Part shown: positions 29,225-37,545 of the stretch, piece by piece
Numbering within the stretch: position 1 is the first letter of the stretch
Layout: each line of letters begins with the position of its first letter
Assembly (NCBI GenBank): GCA_003265685.1
Contig: KZ836104.1
Span: 1 to 64,000, forward strand
Source: Piscinibacter caeni
Lineage (GTDB): Bacteria > Pseudomonadota > Gammaproteobacteria > Burkholderiales > Burkholderiaceae_C
Direction of reading: 5' to 3'
Length of the DNA: 64,000 bases
Program-made: the position numbers and the translations under genes
Notes under the pieces: generated by a model
Seen by the model: the letters and a program-made list of their open reading frames with translations, nothing else
Told to the model about the DNA's origin: nothing
Database searches by the model: none

Positions 29225-30600
29225 GCGGCCTCCCGGCGCGGCGCCGCGAAGCGCGCCAGGGCCTCGGCGGGCAGGTCGGCGCGCAGCTCGGTGCGTCCGG
29301 GGCGCGACAGCACGCTGAAGCTGCCGCCGATGGTCTCGACCCGCTCGCGCAGGTTGCGCAGCCCGATGCCGCGCCGCGGGTCGGCGCGGATCGCCGGCAC
29401 GTCGAAGCCGACGCCGTCGTCGACGACGGTCAGGCGCGCGCCGCGCGGGTGGCGGATGAGCCGCACCTGCACCTGGCTGGCCCGGGCATGCTTGTGGATG
29501 TTGGTCAGGGATTCCTGCGTGACGCGGAACAGCACCGTGTTGACCTCCTCCGGCAGCTCGTCGGCCGGGCCGCGCACGCGCAGCGAGAATCGCGCCTGGC
29601 CGAGGCGGTGGAACTCCTGGCCCAGGTCGTCGAGTGCGGCCGGCAGGCCCAGCACGTCGAGCTCGGCCGGGCGCAGCCGGTGCGAGATCACGCGCACCTC
29701 GTGCAGCGCGCCGGCCAGGCGCTGCAGGGCGCGCTGCAGCGCCGGCGGCGTGCGCTCGGGGCCAAGCTGCGCGGCGGCGCTTTCGAGCAGCAGCTTCACC
29801 GAGACCAGGTTCTGGCTGGTGCCGTCGTGCAGCTCGCGCGAGAGGTGGGCGCGTTCGTCCTCCTGCGACTTGACGACCTGGCGCGCCAGCAGGCGCAGCT
29901 TGGACTCGGCCACGCGCGCATCGCTCAGGTTCAGCGCCAGCCCGCTGGCGCCGATCAGCAGCACGCCGACCGCGGCGATGGCGGCAATCCAGCGCAGCGT
30001 GCCGTCGACGTTCTCGTCGACCTGGCGGTCGACCTCGGCCAGCGTCGAGGCGATGTCGTCCAGGTACAGCCCGGTGCCGACCACCCAGTTCCAGCGCTGC
30101 AGCGAGATCGCGTAGGCGAGCTTGGGTGTCTCGGCTGCCGTCGAGGGCTTGGGCCAGTGGTAGCGCACGAAGCCGCCGCCCTCGTGGGCGCGGGCGATCA
30201 GCTCCCGGATCACCGGCACGCCGCGGCTGTCGCGCAGGTCCCAGAGGTCGCGCCCGGCGAGCTCGGGCTGGCGCGGGTGCAGCAGGTTGCGGCCGGAGGT
30301 GTCGAAGACGAAGAAGTAGCCGTCGATGCCGTAGTCCATCGCGGCCAGCAGGCGCAGCGCCTGCTCGCGGATTGCCTCGTCCTCGCGCCGGGTGTCGTAC
30401 AGCGGCTCGAGGATGCTGCGCGCCAGCGCCATCAGGTTCAGCAGCTCGGTGCGCTTGGCCACCATGTAGGTCGATTCGACCAGCGTGCGCTCGCGCTGGG
30501 AGAGGTCGCGCTGCTGCTGGCGCACGCCCCAGGCGATCAGCGCCAGCGAGGCCAGCAGCGGCACCAGCGCCAGCAGCAGCAGCTTGGCGCGCAGCCGCAT
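29221..30600 (-). CDS. sensor histidine kinase with periplasmic Cache domain (HisKA_3)
   Basis: 459 residues. A first membrane helix (about residues 5-25) is followed by a periplasmic single-Cache domain (about 35-195, with AAMDYGIDGYFFVFDTSGRN and the WNWVVGTGLY loop) and a second helix. The HisKA_3 dimerisation box has His in HLSRELHDGTSQNL. The ATPase domain has ITQES-like VTQESLTNIHKHARASQ and DDGVGFD. Cache domains of this type bind small carboxylates such as pyruvate or acetate. It is coupled to the response regulator by an ATGA overlap. The ligand is probably the TRAP transporter substrate. Confidence 0.93.
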   Translation of the reverse strand: MRLRAKLLLLALVPLLASLALIAWGVRQQQRDLSQRERTLVESTYMVAKRTELLNLMALARSILEPLYDTRREDEAIREQALRLLAAMDYGIDGYFFVFDTSGRNLLHPRQPELAGRDLWDLRDSRGVPVIRELIARAHEGGGFVRYHWPKPSTAAETPKLAYAISLQRWNWVVGTGLYLDDIASTLAEVDRQVDENVDGTLRWIAAIAAVGVLLIGASGLALNLSDARVAESKLRLLARQVVKSQEDERAHLSRELHDGTSQNLVSVKLLLESAAAQLGPERTPPALQRALQRLAGALHEVRVISHRLRPAELDVLGLPAALDDLGQEFHRLGQARFSLRVRGPADELPEEVNTVLFRVTQESLTNIHKHARASQVQVRLIRHPRGARLTVVDDGVGFDVPAIRADPRRGIGLRNLRERVETIGGSFSVLSRPGRTELRADLPAEALARFAAPRREAA

Positions 30601-30631
30601 CGCGGGCCCCGGGGCGCGGCGGTGGCGGCGC

Positions 30632-30985
30632 TCAGCGCGCCGCGCTGGCGGCGGCGAACAGCTTGGTGGAACGTGCGCCGCTGCGGCAGAACGCCACCAG
30701 CGGCCGCGGCAGCGCGGCCAGCAGCTCGGCCATGCGCGCGATCTCCTGCGGCGACTGGAACGCCGGCTGCACCGGCAGGTAGGCGTACTCGAGACCGGCG
30801 GCACGCGCGGCGGCCTCGATCTGCACACTGGTGGGCTGCTGCGGGCCTTCCTCGAAGTCGGGCCGGTTGTTGATGACGGCCTTGAAGCCGAGCGCGGCCA
30901 GATCGGCCATCGCCTGGGGCGTCATCTGCGGGGCGACGCAGACCTCGGGCGTCAGGGCGCGCAGCAGGTGGCGGGTATCGACCAT
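30632..30985 (-). CDS. TIGR01244-type small phosphatase/sulfurtransferase-like protein
   Basis: 117 residues of the beta-lactamase-hydrolase-like protein N-domain family (DUF442/TIGR01244). The N-terminal VAPQMTPQAMADLAALGFKA and INNRPDFEE are diagnostic. The active-site loop is VAFCRSGARST with Cys four residues from Arg, as in family members fused to BlhA or rhodanese-type proteins. It may act on sulfur or phosphate esters; no substrate is known for the stand-alone form. It sits alone between the sensor kinase and yqeY on the minus strand, 31 bp upstream of the kinase start, so it might be co-transcribed with it. Confidence 0.8.
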   Translation of the reverse strand: MVDTRHLLRALTPEVCVAPQMTPQAMADLAALGFKAVINNRPDFEEGPQQPTSVQIEAAARAAGLEYAYLPVQPAFQSPQEIARMAELLAALPRPLVAFCRSGARSTKLFAAASAAR

Positions 30986-31008
30986 CGTGACTCCTTGAAA
31001 CGTCGATG

Positions 31009-31455
31009 TCAGCGCGCGAGCGCCTGCTTGACCGCGGCCGAGGCCAGGGCCATGTCGGCCTTGCCGGCCAGCTTCGCCTTGACGGCGGCCATCACCTTGC
31101 CCATGTCGCCCGGGCCGGCGGCACCGAGCTCGGTGACGATCGCGGCCACCGCCGCGGCGACTTCCTCGGCCGACAGGCGCTGCGGCAGGTAGCCCTCGAG
31201 CACCTTCAGCTCGGCGCTCTCCTTGTCGACCAGGTCGGTGCGGCCGGCCGCGGCGAACTGGGTGATCGAGTCCTTGCGCTGCTTGATCAGCTTGTCGACG
31301 ATGCCGACGATGGCCACGTCGTCGAGCTCGATGCGCTCGTCGACTTCCTTCTGCTTCATGGCCGCCATCAGGCCGCGGATGGTCAGCAGGCGCGCCGCAT
31401 CCTTGGCGCGCATGGCCGTCTTCATGTCTTCGGTGATCTGCTCTTTGAGAGTCAT
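31009..31455 (-). CDS. yqeY: GatB/YqeY domain-containing protein
   Basis: 148 residues. The YqeY signature is complete: LKEQITEDMKTAMRAKDAAR near the start, then ESAELKVLEGYLPQRLSAEE and GPGDMGKVMAAVKAKLAG. The domain resembles the tRNA-binding tail of GatB, but the function of the free protein is not known. It follows rpsU, the start of the rpsU-yqeY-dnaG-rpoD macromolecular synthesis region in many betaproteobacteria. Here dnaG and rpoD do not follow. A hairpin lies between rpsU and this gene. Confidence 0.92.
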   Translation of the reverse strand: MTLKEQITEDMKTAMRAKDAARLLTIRGLMAAMKQKEVDERIELDDVAIVGIVDKLIKQRKDSITQFAAAGRTDLVDKESAELKVLEGYLPQRLSAEEVAAAVAAIVTELGAAGPGDMGKVMAAVKAKLAGKADMALASAAVKQALAR

Positions 31456-31474
31456 CGCGCCTCCAGAAACGACA

Positions 31475-31501
31475 AAGCCCGCGCGGAGGCCGTGCGGGCT
31501 T
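31475..31501 (-). terminator. attenuator-like terminator between rpsU and yqeY
   Basis: On the minus strand, AAGCCCGC, an 11-base loop, GCGGGCTT and then TTGTCGTTT: an 8-bp stem with a broken T-run, 19 bases after the rpsU stop. It would let most transcripts end after rpsU and a fraction continue into yqeY. Confidence 0.7.
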
Positions 31502-31519
31502 GAACGATACGTCGCCGGC

Positions 31520-31732
31520 TCAGTACAGCTTCTTGGGCAACTGCATGCTGCGAACGCGCTTGAAATGGCGCTTGACGGCCGCGGCCTTCTTGCGCTTGCG
31601 TTCGGCCGTGGGCTTCTCGTAGAACTCGCGGGCGCGCAGGTCGGTCAGCAGCCCGAGTTTCTCGATGGTGCGCTTGAAGCGGCGCAGTGCCACATCGAAC
31701 GGCTCGTTTTCCTTGACGCGAATCGTAGTCAT
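31520..31732 (-). CDS. rpsU: 30S ribosomal protein S21
   Basis: 70 residues, the normal length. It starts [20 protein letters not shown], with [20 protein letters not shown] next and a Lys/Arg-rich C-terminus ([17 protein letters not shown]). S21 sits by the anti-Shine-Dalgarno region of 16S rRNA and helps initiation. A consensus promoter is seen about 120 bp upstream and an attenuator-like hairpin immediately downstream. Confidence 0.98.
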   Translation of the reverse strand: MTTIRVKENEPFDVALRRFKRTIEKLGLLTDLRAREFYEKPTAERKRKKAAAVKRHFKRVRSMQLPKKLY

Positions 31733-31851
31733 GTACAGATGTTGGGGTTGAGATGCGCTCGGTGTTGCGACGCTCGATGATCAGGAGGGTCCGGAGTTCC
31801 TGGTCTCGGCGGCGGCGCAATCGCGGCGCGGGTTTGCCGGCAAAGACGACG

Positions 31852-31879
31852 ATTATATGCCGGATCGCCGGCGCCGCAA
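31852..31879 (-). promoter_or_regulatory. sigma-70 promoter of rpsU
   Basis: Read on the minus strand: -35 TTGCGG (31879-31874), 16-bp spacer, perfect -10 TATAAT (31857-31852). The start would be near 31845, giving a leader of about 110 bases before rpsU. The -35 box lies mostly in the loop of the hairpin that follows the upstream flavoprotein gene. Confidence 0.75.
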
Positions 31880-31886
31880 GCGCCGG
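31868..31886 (-). terminator. hairpin after the BaiN-like gene, overlapping the rpsU -35 box
   Basis: CCGGCGC-TTGCG-GCGCCGG directly follows the flavoprotein stop codon (7-bp stem, 5-base loop). It has no T-run. It may separate that transcript from rpsU, whose promoter overlaps it. Confidence 0.4.
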
Positions 31887-33092
31887 TCAGTGGGCACTCT
31901 CGGCGGGGCGCTCGGCCAGCGCCCGGGCGCTGGCGGCGGCGCTGGCCCAGGCCCACTGGAAGTTGTAGCCGCCGAGCCAGCCGGTCACGTCGACCACCTC
32001 GCCGATGAAGTGCAGGCCGCGGACGCGCTTGCTCTCCAGGGTCTGCGAGCTGAGCTCGCGGGTGTCGACCCCGCCCAGCGTCACCTCGGCCTTGCGGTAG
32101 CCCTCGTCGCCGTCGGGCTGCAGTTCCCAGTGCTGCAGGCGCCGGGCCAGCTCGCGCAGGTCCTGGTCGCGCGTTTCGGGCAGCGCCCGGCCGGCCAGCC
32201 CCGGCGTGGCAGCCAGCCAGGTTTCGGCCAGGCGGCGCGGCAGCAGCGCCGCCAGCTCGGTGCCGAGCTGGCGCTTCGATCCGGCCTTGGCGCGCAGCAG
32301 GGTGGCGGCGAGGTCAAGGCCCGGCGCCAGGTCGATGCGCAGGGCCTGGCCGGGCCGCCAGTAGCTCGAGGCCTGCAGCACCGCCGGCCCGCTCAGCCCG
32401 CGGTGGGTGAACAGCAGGTCTTCGCGGAAGCGGCCGCGCGCCTTGCCGGCGCCGGTCTCGATGTCGACCTCGAGCGACAGGCCCGACAGCGCCGCGAACG
32501 GCGCCCAGGCGGCCGCGTCGAAGGTCAGCGGCACCAGCGCGGGGCGGGTCTCGACGATCCCGTGGCCGAACTGCCGCGCCAGCCGGTAGCCCCAGTCGCT
32601 GGCGCCGATCTTCGGGATCGAGAGCCCGCCGGTGGCCACCACCAGCCGGGCCGCCTGCACCGGGCCGGCGTCGGTGTCGAGGTCGAAGCCGCCACCGGCG
32701 CGCGGGCGCACCGCCAGCACCGCGCAGGGCTGGCGCCGCACCACGCCGCCGGCGTCGCATTCGCGCAGCAGCATGTCGATGATGTCCTCGGCCGAGTGGT
32801 CGCAGAACAGCTGGCCGCGGTGCTTCTCGTGCCAGGGGATGGCGTGGCGCCGCAACAGCTCGAGGAAGTCGGCCGGCGTGTAGCGCGCCAGCGCCGAGCG
32901 GCAGAAGTGCGGGTTGGCGGAGAGGAAGTTCGCCGGGCCGGCGTCGCGGTTCGTGAAGTTGCAGCGCCCGCCGCCGGAGATGCGGATTTTCTCGGCCACC
33001 TTGGCCGAATGGTCGAGCAGCAGCACCTTCGCGCCGAGCTGGCCGGCGATGCCGGCGCAGTGAAGGCCGGCGGCGCCGCCGCCGACCACCAC
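31887..33092 (-). CDS. BaiN/HI0933-family FAD-dependent oxidoreductase
   Basis: About 401 residues. The dinucleotide-binding start VVGGGAAGLHCAG and the family motif KIRISGGGRCNFTNRD are clear, as are VVATGGLSIPKIGASDWGY, then LTFDAAAWAPFAALSGLSLE and the C-terminal FIGEVVDVTGWLGGYNFQWA. Members are flavoproteins; BaiN of Clostridium acts in bile-acid metabolism, but most bacterial members have no known substrate. The GTG start used here leaves almost nothing ahead of the first beta strand. A few residues (SATSFDA) are readable upstream, so the real start may be a CTG at about 33116 behind GGAAG. It is 20 bp behind the binding-protein gene. Confidence 0.88.
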   Translation of the reverse strand: MVVGGGAAGLHCAGIAGQLGAKVLLLDHSAKVAEKIRISGGGRCNFTNRDAGPANFLSANPHFCRSALARYTPADFLELLRRHAIPWHEKHRGQLFCDHSAEDIIDMLLRECDAGGVVRRQPCAVLAVRPRAGGGFDLDTDAGPVQAARLVVATGGLSIPKIGASDWGYRLARQFGHGIVETRPALVPLTFDAAAWAPFAALSGLSLEVDIETGAGKARGRFREDLLFTHRGLSGPAVLQASSYWRPGQALRIDLAPGLDLAATLLRAKAGSKRQLGTELAALLPRRLAETWLAATPGLAGRALPETRDQDLRELARRLQHWELQPDGDEGYRKAEVTLGGVDTRELSSQTLESKRVRGLHFIGEVVDVTGWLGGYNFQWAWASAAASARALAERPAESAH

Positions 33093-33112
33093 CGCGTCGA
33101 AGGAGGTCGCGC

Positions 33113-34264
33113 TCAGGGCTGGTACTTCCAGGCGCCGTTCTGGATCTTCACCATTACGTAGGCACGCTGGTCCAGGCCCAGGTGGTCGTTGGGCGACATC
33201 GTGAAGATGCCGTGTGCGCCGGCCACGTCCTTCAGCTGCTCGAGCGCGTCGCGCAGCGCGACGCGGAACTCGGCGGTGCCGGGCTTGGCCTTCTTCAGCG
33301 CGTTGGGCACTGCGGCAGCCATCAGCAGGCCGGCATCCCAGGCGTGCGCGCCGAAGGTCGACACCGAGCCCTTGCCGTGGGCCGCCTCGTAGGCGGTCAC
33401 GTAGGCCTGGGCCGACTTGCGCACCGGGTGGCCGGCGGGCAGCTGGTCGGCCACCAGCACCGGGCCGGCAGGCAGGAAGGTGTCGTCCACGTCCTTGCCG
33501 CCCACGCGCAGGAAGTCGGCGTTCGCGACGCCGTGCGTCTGGTAGTACTTGCCGGTGTAGCCGCGCTCCTTGAGCGTCTTCTGCGGCAGCGCGGCCGGCG
33601 TGCCCGAACCGGCGACCAGCACGGCATCCGGCTTGGCCGCCATGATCTTCAGCACCTGGCCGGTGACGGCCGTGTCGGTGCGCGCATAACGCTCGTTGGC
33701 CACGATCTGCAGCCCCTTGAGCGCCGCCACCTTGCTGAACTCGCCGTACCAGCCTTCGCCGTAGGCATCGGCAAAGCCGATGAAGCCGACCGTCTTGACG
33801 CCGTTGTTGGCCATGTGCCCGGCGATCGCGAGCGACATCATGATGTCGTTCTGCGGCGTCTTGAACACCCAGCGCTTCTTGGCGTCGACCGGCTCGACGA
33901 TGCGCGCCGAGGCGGCCATTGAGATCATCGGCGTCTGGTTCTCGGCGACCACGTCGATCATCGCCAGCGAGTTGGGCGTGGTGGTCGAGCCGAGCACGAC
34001 GTCGACCTTGTCCTCGGTGATCAGCTTGCGCGTGTTGGCCACCGCCTTGGTGGTGTCGGAGCCGTCGTCGAGCACGATGTAGTTGACCTTCTGCCCGGCG
34101 ATGGTCTTGGGCATCAGGTCGATCGTGTTCTTCTCGGGGATGCCCAGCGAGGCCGCCGGGCCGGTGGCCGAGACGGTGACGCCGACGGTGATGTCGGCCT
34201 GCGCGGCGCCCGCGGCGCCGAGCAGTGCCAGCGCGAGCGGCACGAGCTTGCGGGTGAGGGTCAT
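33113..34264 (-). CDS. ABC transporter substrate-binding protein, branched-chain amino acid/amide type
   Basis: 383 residues. A Sec signal (MTLTRKLVPLALALLGAAGA, cleavage near AQA) precedes a LivJ/Peripla_BP_6 fold: ITVGVTVSATGPAASLGIPE, then SDTTKAVANTRKLITEDKVD and GSTTTPNSLAMIDVVAENQT. No permease or ATPase genes (LivHMGF type) are beside it, so it is an orphan binding protein. Position behind the paa operon suggests an aromatic or related acid ligand; binding proteins of this class for aromatic acids are known in Burkholderiales and Rhodopseudomonas. The ligand is inferred, not seen. Confidence 0.92.
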   Translation of the reverse strand: MTLTRKLVPLALALLGAAGAAQADITVGVTVSATGPAASLGIPEKNTIDLMPKTIAGQKVNYIVLDDGSDTTKAVANTRKLITEDKVDVVLGSTTTPNSLAMIDVVAENQTPMISMAASARIVEPVDAKKRWVFKTPQNDIMMSLAIAGHMANNGVKTVGFIGFADAYGEGWYGEFSKVAALKGLQIVANERYARTDTAVTGQVLKIMAAKPDAVLVAGSGTPAALPQKTLKERGYTGKYYQTHGVANADFLRVGGKDVDDTFLPAGPVLVADQLPAGHPVRKSAQAYVTAYEAAHGKGSVSTFGAHAWDAGLLMAAAVPNALKKAKPGTAEFRVALRDALEQLKDVAGAHGIFTMSPNDHLGLDQRAYVMVKIQNGAWKYQP

Positions 34265-34323
34265 GGTCTTGTCTCCAGGGGCGTGAGAGGGATCGGGGAA
34301 TTATCGACTGCTCGGTCGACGAA

Positions 34324-34944
34324 TCAGTTGCGGGCTTCCACGGACGCCGGCGGCGTGACCGCGCCGAGCCCGCCGAGGAACAGGTCGGCGACGATCGGTG
34401 CCATGTCGTCGTGGCTGAGCGGCCCCTCGGGCTGCAGCCAGGTGAACATCCAGTTGATCATGCCGAACAGCAGCATGGTCAGCGGCTTGTCGAGCGCGGC
34501 GCGCGCCAGTTCCGGGCGCGCCTCGGCGATCGTCGCGGCGAAGGCGGCCACGACGGCGCGCTCCTTGTCGAGCACGCGGCGCCGGTCGCGCGGCTCGAGG
34601 AACTTGACGTCCTGCGTCAGCACGCCGTGGTCGTGGCGCGCCAGCGCGTACTCGTGCACGAAGCGCCGGATCAGCTCGCGCAGCCGCGCCGGCGGCGCCA
34701 GGTGAAGCGCCTCGACCTCGGCCACCAGCGCCGCCAGCCGCGTGACATGACCCTCGGCGATCTCGCGCAGCAGCTCGTACTTGTCGCTGACGTAGTGGTA
34801 GAGCAGCGGCTTGCTGATGCCGCACGCGCGCGCCAGGTCGCTCATCGAGGTGCCTGGGTAGCCCTGGGCCGAGAACAGCCGCGCCGCGGTGCGGACGATG
34901 GCCTCGCGGTTGACATCCCAGTCGGGCGACCTCGACCGTGCCAT
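34324..34944 (-). CDS. paaR: TetR family regulator, probable PaaR
   Basis: 206 residues. The HTH reads EAIVRTAARLFSAQGYPGTS, then MSDLARACGISKPLLYHYVS. The C-terminal TetR_C domain includes ELIRRFVHEYALARHDHGVL. It closes the paa operon, with its ATG overlapping the paaE stop (TGATG). Such TetR repressors in Burkholderiales and Thermus (PaaR) are released by phenylacetyl-CoA. The perfect palindrome ahead of paaG is the likely operator. Placing the repressor last in its own operon gives negative autoregulation. Confidence 0.85.
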   Translation of the reverse strand: MARSRSPDWDVNREAIVRTAARLFSAQGYPGTSMSDLARACGISKPLLYHYVSDKYELLREIAEGHVTRLAALVAEVEALHLAPPARLRELIRRFVHEYALARHDHGVLTQDVKFLEPRDRRRVLDKERAVVAAFAATIAEARPELARAALDKPLTMLLFGMINWMFTWLQPEGPLSHDDMAPIVADLFLGGLGAVTPPASVEARN

Positions 34945-36008
34945 CAGCGTTGGTCGAGCGTGATGGTCACCTTCTGCGTCAGCGGGTGCGCCTGGCAGCA
35001 CAGCACGAAGCCGGAGGCGACCTCGGCCTCGGTGAGCGCGTGGTTGCGGTCCATGCGCACCGCGCCCTCCAGCACGCGGCCCTTGCAGGTGGAGCACACG
35101 CCGGCCTTGCAGGAGTAGGGCACGTCCAGCCCGGTGCGGCGCGCCGCGTCGAGGATGGACGGGTCGCTGAGCCGGAACTCCACCGCGCGCTCGAGGCCGT
35201 CCATCACCAGCGTCACCTCGGCATGGTCGGCATCGCGCTCCTCGACATGGTGCGCCGCCGCGGCGGTGACGTCGCCGAAGCGCTCGACGTGGATGTGCCC
35301 GGCGCCCACGCCGGCGCGCTCGAGGGCGCTGACCGCGGCATCGATCATGCCGGCCGGCCCGCAGACGAAGGCCTCGTCGACCGACTCGGCCGGCACCAGC
35401 GTGCGCAGGAACTCGGTGAGGCGCTGCTCGTCGAGCCGGCCGTTGAACAGCGGCGCGTCCTGCGCCTCACGCGAGAACACGAAGTGCAGCGACAGCCGGG
35501 TCAGGTAGCGGTCCTTCAGCGCCTCGAGCTCCTCGCGCAGCATGGTCGAGGCGAGCTTGCGGTTGCCGTAGATGAGCGACACGCGCGTGTGCGGCTCGCG
35601 CGCCAGCAGCGTCTTGATCAGCGAGAGCATCGGCGTGATGCCGCTGCCCGCGGCGATCATCAGCACGTGGCGCCGCGCCTGCGGCTCGATAGTCAGCGTG
35701 AAGCGGCCCTGCGGCGGCAGCACCTGCAGCCGGTCGCCCGGCTTGAGCGCCTGCTCGGCCCAGCCGGAGAACTTGCCGCCGGGCAGCAGGCGCACGCCGA
35801 TGCGCAGCTCGCCGTCGTCCACGCCGCTGCAGATCGAGTAGCTGCGGCGCACGTCCTCGCCGTCGATCTCGGTGCGCAAGGTGAGGTACTGGCCGTGCTC
35901 GAAGGCGAAGCTGTCGCGCAGCGCCTGCGGAACGTCGAAGCCGACCAGCAGCGCATCCGCGTCGCGCACGACGCTGGCGACGCTCAGGGGATGGAATTGC
36001 AGGCTCAT
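34944..36008 (-). CDS. paaE: phenylacetyl-CoA 1,2-epoxidase, reductase subunit PaaE
   Basis: 354 residues. The ferredoxin-NADP reductase module comes first: FAD-binding RRSYSICSG and NAD-binding VLMIAAGSGITPMLSLIKTL with VFVCGP-like EAFVCGPAGM. A plant-type [2Fe-2S] domain at the C-terminus has CKAGVCSTCKGRV and a distal CCQ. It passes NADPH electrons to the di-iron oxygenase PaaA. It is encoded after paaD and coupled to the tetR gene. Confidence 0.96.
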   Translation of the reverse strand: MSLQFHPLSVASVVRDADALLVGFDVPQALRDSFAFEHGQYLTLRTEIDGEDVRRSYSICSGVDDGELRIGVRLLPGGKFSGWAEQALKPGDRLQVLPPQGRFTLTIEPQARRHVLMIAAGSGITPMLSLIKTLLAREPHTRVSLIYGNRKLASTMLREELEALKDRYLTRLSLHFVFSREAQDAPLFNGRLDEQRLTEFLRTLVPAESVDEAFVCGPAGMIDAAVSALERAGVGAGHIHVERFGDVTAAAAHHVEERDADHAEVTLVMDGLERAVEFRLSDPSILDAARRTGLDVPYSCKAGVCSTCKGRVLEGAVRMDRNHALTEAEVASGFVLCCQAHPLTQKVTITLDQR

Positions 36009-36022
36009 GGTGTGGCGTCCGC

Positions 36023-36511
36023 TCAGATCGGCTTGAAGAGTTCGAAGGGTTCGAGGCAGTCCAGGCAGCGGTACAGCGCCTTGCAGGCGGTGGAACCGAA
36101 GGCCGAGAGCTGCTGCGTCTCGAAGCTGCCGCAGCGCGGGCAGGCGATGCCGCGCGGGTGGAAGCGCAGCGGCTGCGCGTCGGCCGCCTTCAGGTGCGGC
36201 GGCGCGATGCCGTAGGCACGCAGCTTCTCGGCCGCGGCGGGCGCGATCCAGTCGGTGGTCCAGGGCGGATCGAGCCGCTGCGTCACCTGCACGTCGCGTG
36301 CGCCGGCGCGGCGCAGGGCATCGACGACGGCCGCCGCTATCACCTCGGTGGCCGGGCAGCCGGAGTAGGTGGGCGTCAGCGTCACCGCGACGCGGTCGTC
36401 CGCCCCGACGGCCAGGTCGCGCACGATGCCGAGGTCGACCACCGAGAGCACCGGCACCTCGGGGTCGGGCACCGCGGCCAGCGCATTCCAGGCCGCCGCC
36501 TCGTTCACCAC
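36023..36511 (-). CDS. paaD: phenylacetate degradation protein PaaD (Fe-S/di-iron maturation factor)
   Basis: 162 residues. A DUF59/MIP18-like domain (VPDPEVPVLSVVDLGIVRDL, then TPTYSGCPATEVIAAAVVDA with the conserved Cys) is followed by a zinc-ribbon-like C-terminus with CPRCGS and CLDCLEPFELFKPI. It is needed for PaaABCE activity, probably for metal or Fe-S cluster assembly rather than catalysis. Two adjacent GTG codons can start it; the one at 36508 makes a GTGA overlap with the paaC stop, the usual coupled form. Confidence 0.95.
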   Translation of the reverse strand: MVNEAAAWNALAAVPDPEVPVLSVVDLGIVRDLAVGADDRVAVTLTPTYSGCPATEVIAAAVVDALRRAGARDVQVTQRLDPPWTTDWIAPAAAEKLRAYGIAPPHLKAADAQPLRFHPRGIACPRCGSFETQQLSAFGSTACKALYRCLDCLEPFELFKPI

Positions 36512-37254
36512 ACGGCTCCGGGGAAGGCGCGCGGCAGCGCCTGCATCTGCGCCAGCAGGTAGCCCATGTGCTCGCTATGCACGCCGTGTTTGCCGGTCGA
36601 GCGGAACGGCGTCTCGGCCGCCGGCGCGAGCGTGGCGTCGGCCAGCACCAGGTCGACGCTCGCGCGCCAGGCCGGCTGCAGCGTGCTCCAGGCCGGGCCC
36701 AGGCCGCTGGCCTGCGCGGCGCGGTCGACCTCGTCGTCCTCGAACCACTCGGCGGTGTAGGGCCACAGCAGCAGCAGCGCGGCCTGCATGCGGCGGTGCG
36801 ATTCATCCGTGCCGTCGCCCAGGCGCAGCACCCAGTCGGCGCTGTGCTGGCGGTGGTAGCGCACCTCCTTCAGGCTCTTGGCGGCGATCGCCGCGAGCTG
36901 CGCGTTCGACGAGCCGGCGAGCGCCTCGCACAGCACCTCCATGAACGAGGACCACAGGAAGCTGCGCAGCACCGTGACCGCGAAGTCACCGTTCGGCAGC
37001 TCCAGCAGGGTCGGGTTGCGGTAGTCGCGTTCGTCGCGCAGGAAGGCGAGCTGGTCCTCGTCGCGCCCGCGCCCTTCCAGCTGGCCGACCAGCGTGAGCA
37101 GCGCACGCGCCTGGCCGATGTGGTCGAGCGCGATGTTGGTCAGCGCGATGTCCTCCTCGAGCACCGGCGCGTGGCCGCACCATTCGGCCAGGCGCTGGCC
37201 GTGGATCAGGCAGGCGTCGGCGAGGCGCAGGACGTAGAGCGTCGTGTTGTCCAT
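36505..37254 (-). CDS. paaC: phenylacetyl-CoA 1,2-epoxidase structural subunit PaaC
   Basis: 249 residues, helical, ferritin-like but without the full di-iron ligand set. It begins NTTLYVLRLADACLIHGQRL, then LTNIALDHIGQARALLTLVG and SLKEVRYHRQHSADWVLRLG. It forms the stable heterodimer scaffold with PaaA. The start overlaps the paaB stop (TGATGG). Confidence 0.96.
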   Translation of the reverse strand: MDNTTLYVLRLADACLIHGQRLAEWCGHAPVLEEDIALTNIALDHIGQARALLTLVGQLEGRGRDEDQLAFLRDERDYRNPTLLELPNGDFAVTVLRSFLWSSFMEVLCEALAGSSNAQLAAIAAKSLKEVRYHRQHSADWVLRLGDGTDESHRRMQAALLLLWPYTAEWFEDDEVDRAAQASGLGPAWSTLQPAWRASVDLVLADATLAPAAETPFRSTGKHGVHSEHMGYLLAQMQALPRAFPGAVW

Positions 37255-37544
37255 CACATCTGGTCCACGTCGGCTGGGAGCTTGTAGAAGGTCGGGTGGC
37301 GGTACACCTTGTCCTCGGCGGGCTCGAAGAACATGTCGCGCGTGTCCGGGTCGGAGGCAACGATCTGCTCGGACTTCACCACCCAGATGCTCGCGCCTTC
37401 CTGGCGCCGGGTGTAGACGTCGCGCGCCATCTGGATCGCCATCGCCGCGTCGCTCGCGTGCAGGCTGCCGCAGTGCTTGTGGTCCAGCCCGCTGCGGCTG
37501 CGCACGAACACTTCCCAGAGAGGCCACTCGTTGCGGTTGTTCAT
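37254..37544 (-). CDS. paaB: phenylacetyl-CoA 1,2-epoxidase subunit PaaB
   Basis: 96 residues, the normal size. Family pieces are EWPLWEVFVRSRSGLDHKHC, then GSLHASDAAMAIQMARDVYT and DMFFEPAEDKVYRHPTFYKL. It is a small bridging subunit for assembly of the epoxidase complex. It lies one base from paaA and overlaps paaC. Confidence 0.96.
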   Translation of the reverse strand: MNNRNEWPLWEVFVRSRSGLDHKHCGSLHASDAAMAIQMARDVYTRRQEGASIWVVKSEQIVASDPDTRDMFFEPAEDKVYRHPTFYKLPADVDQM

Positions 37545-37545
37545 G

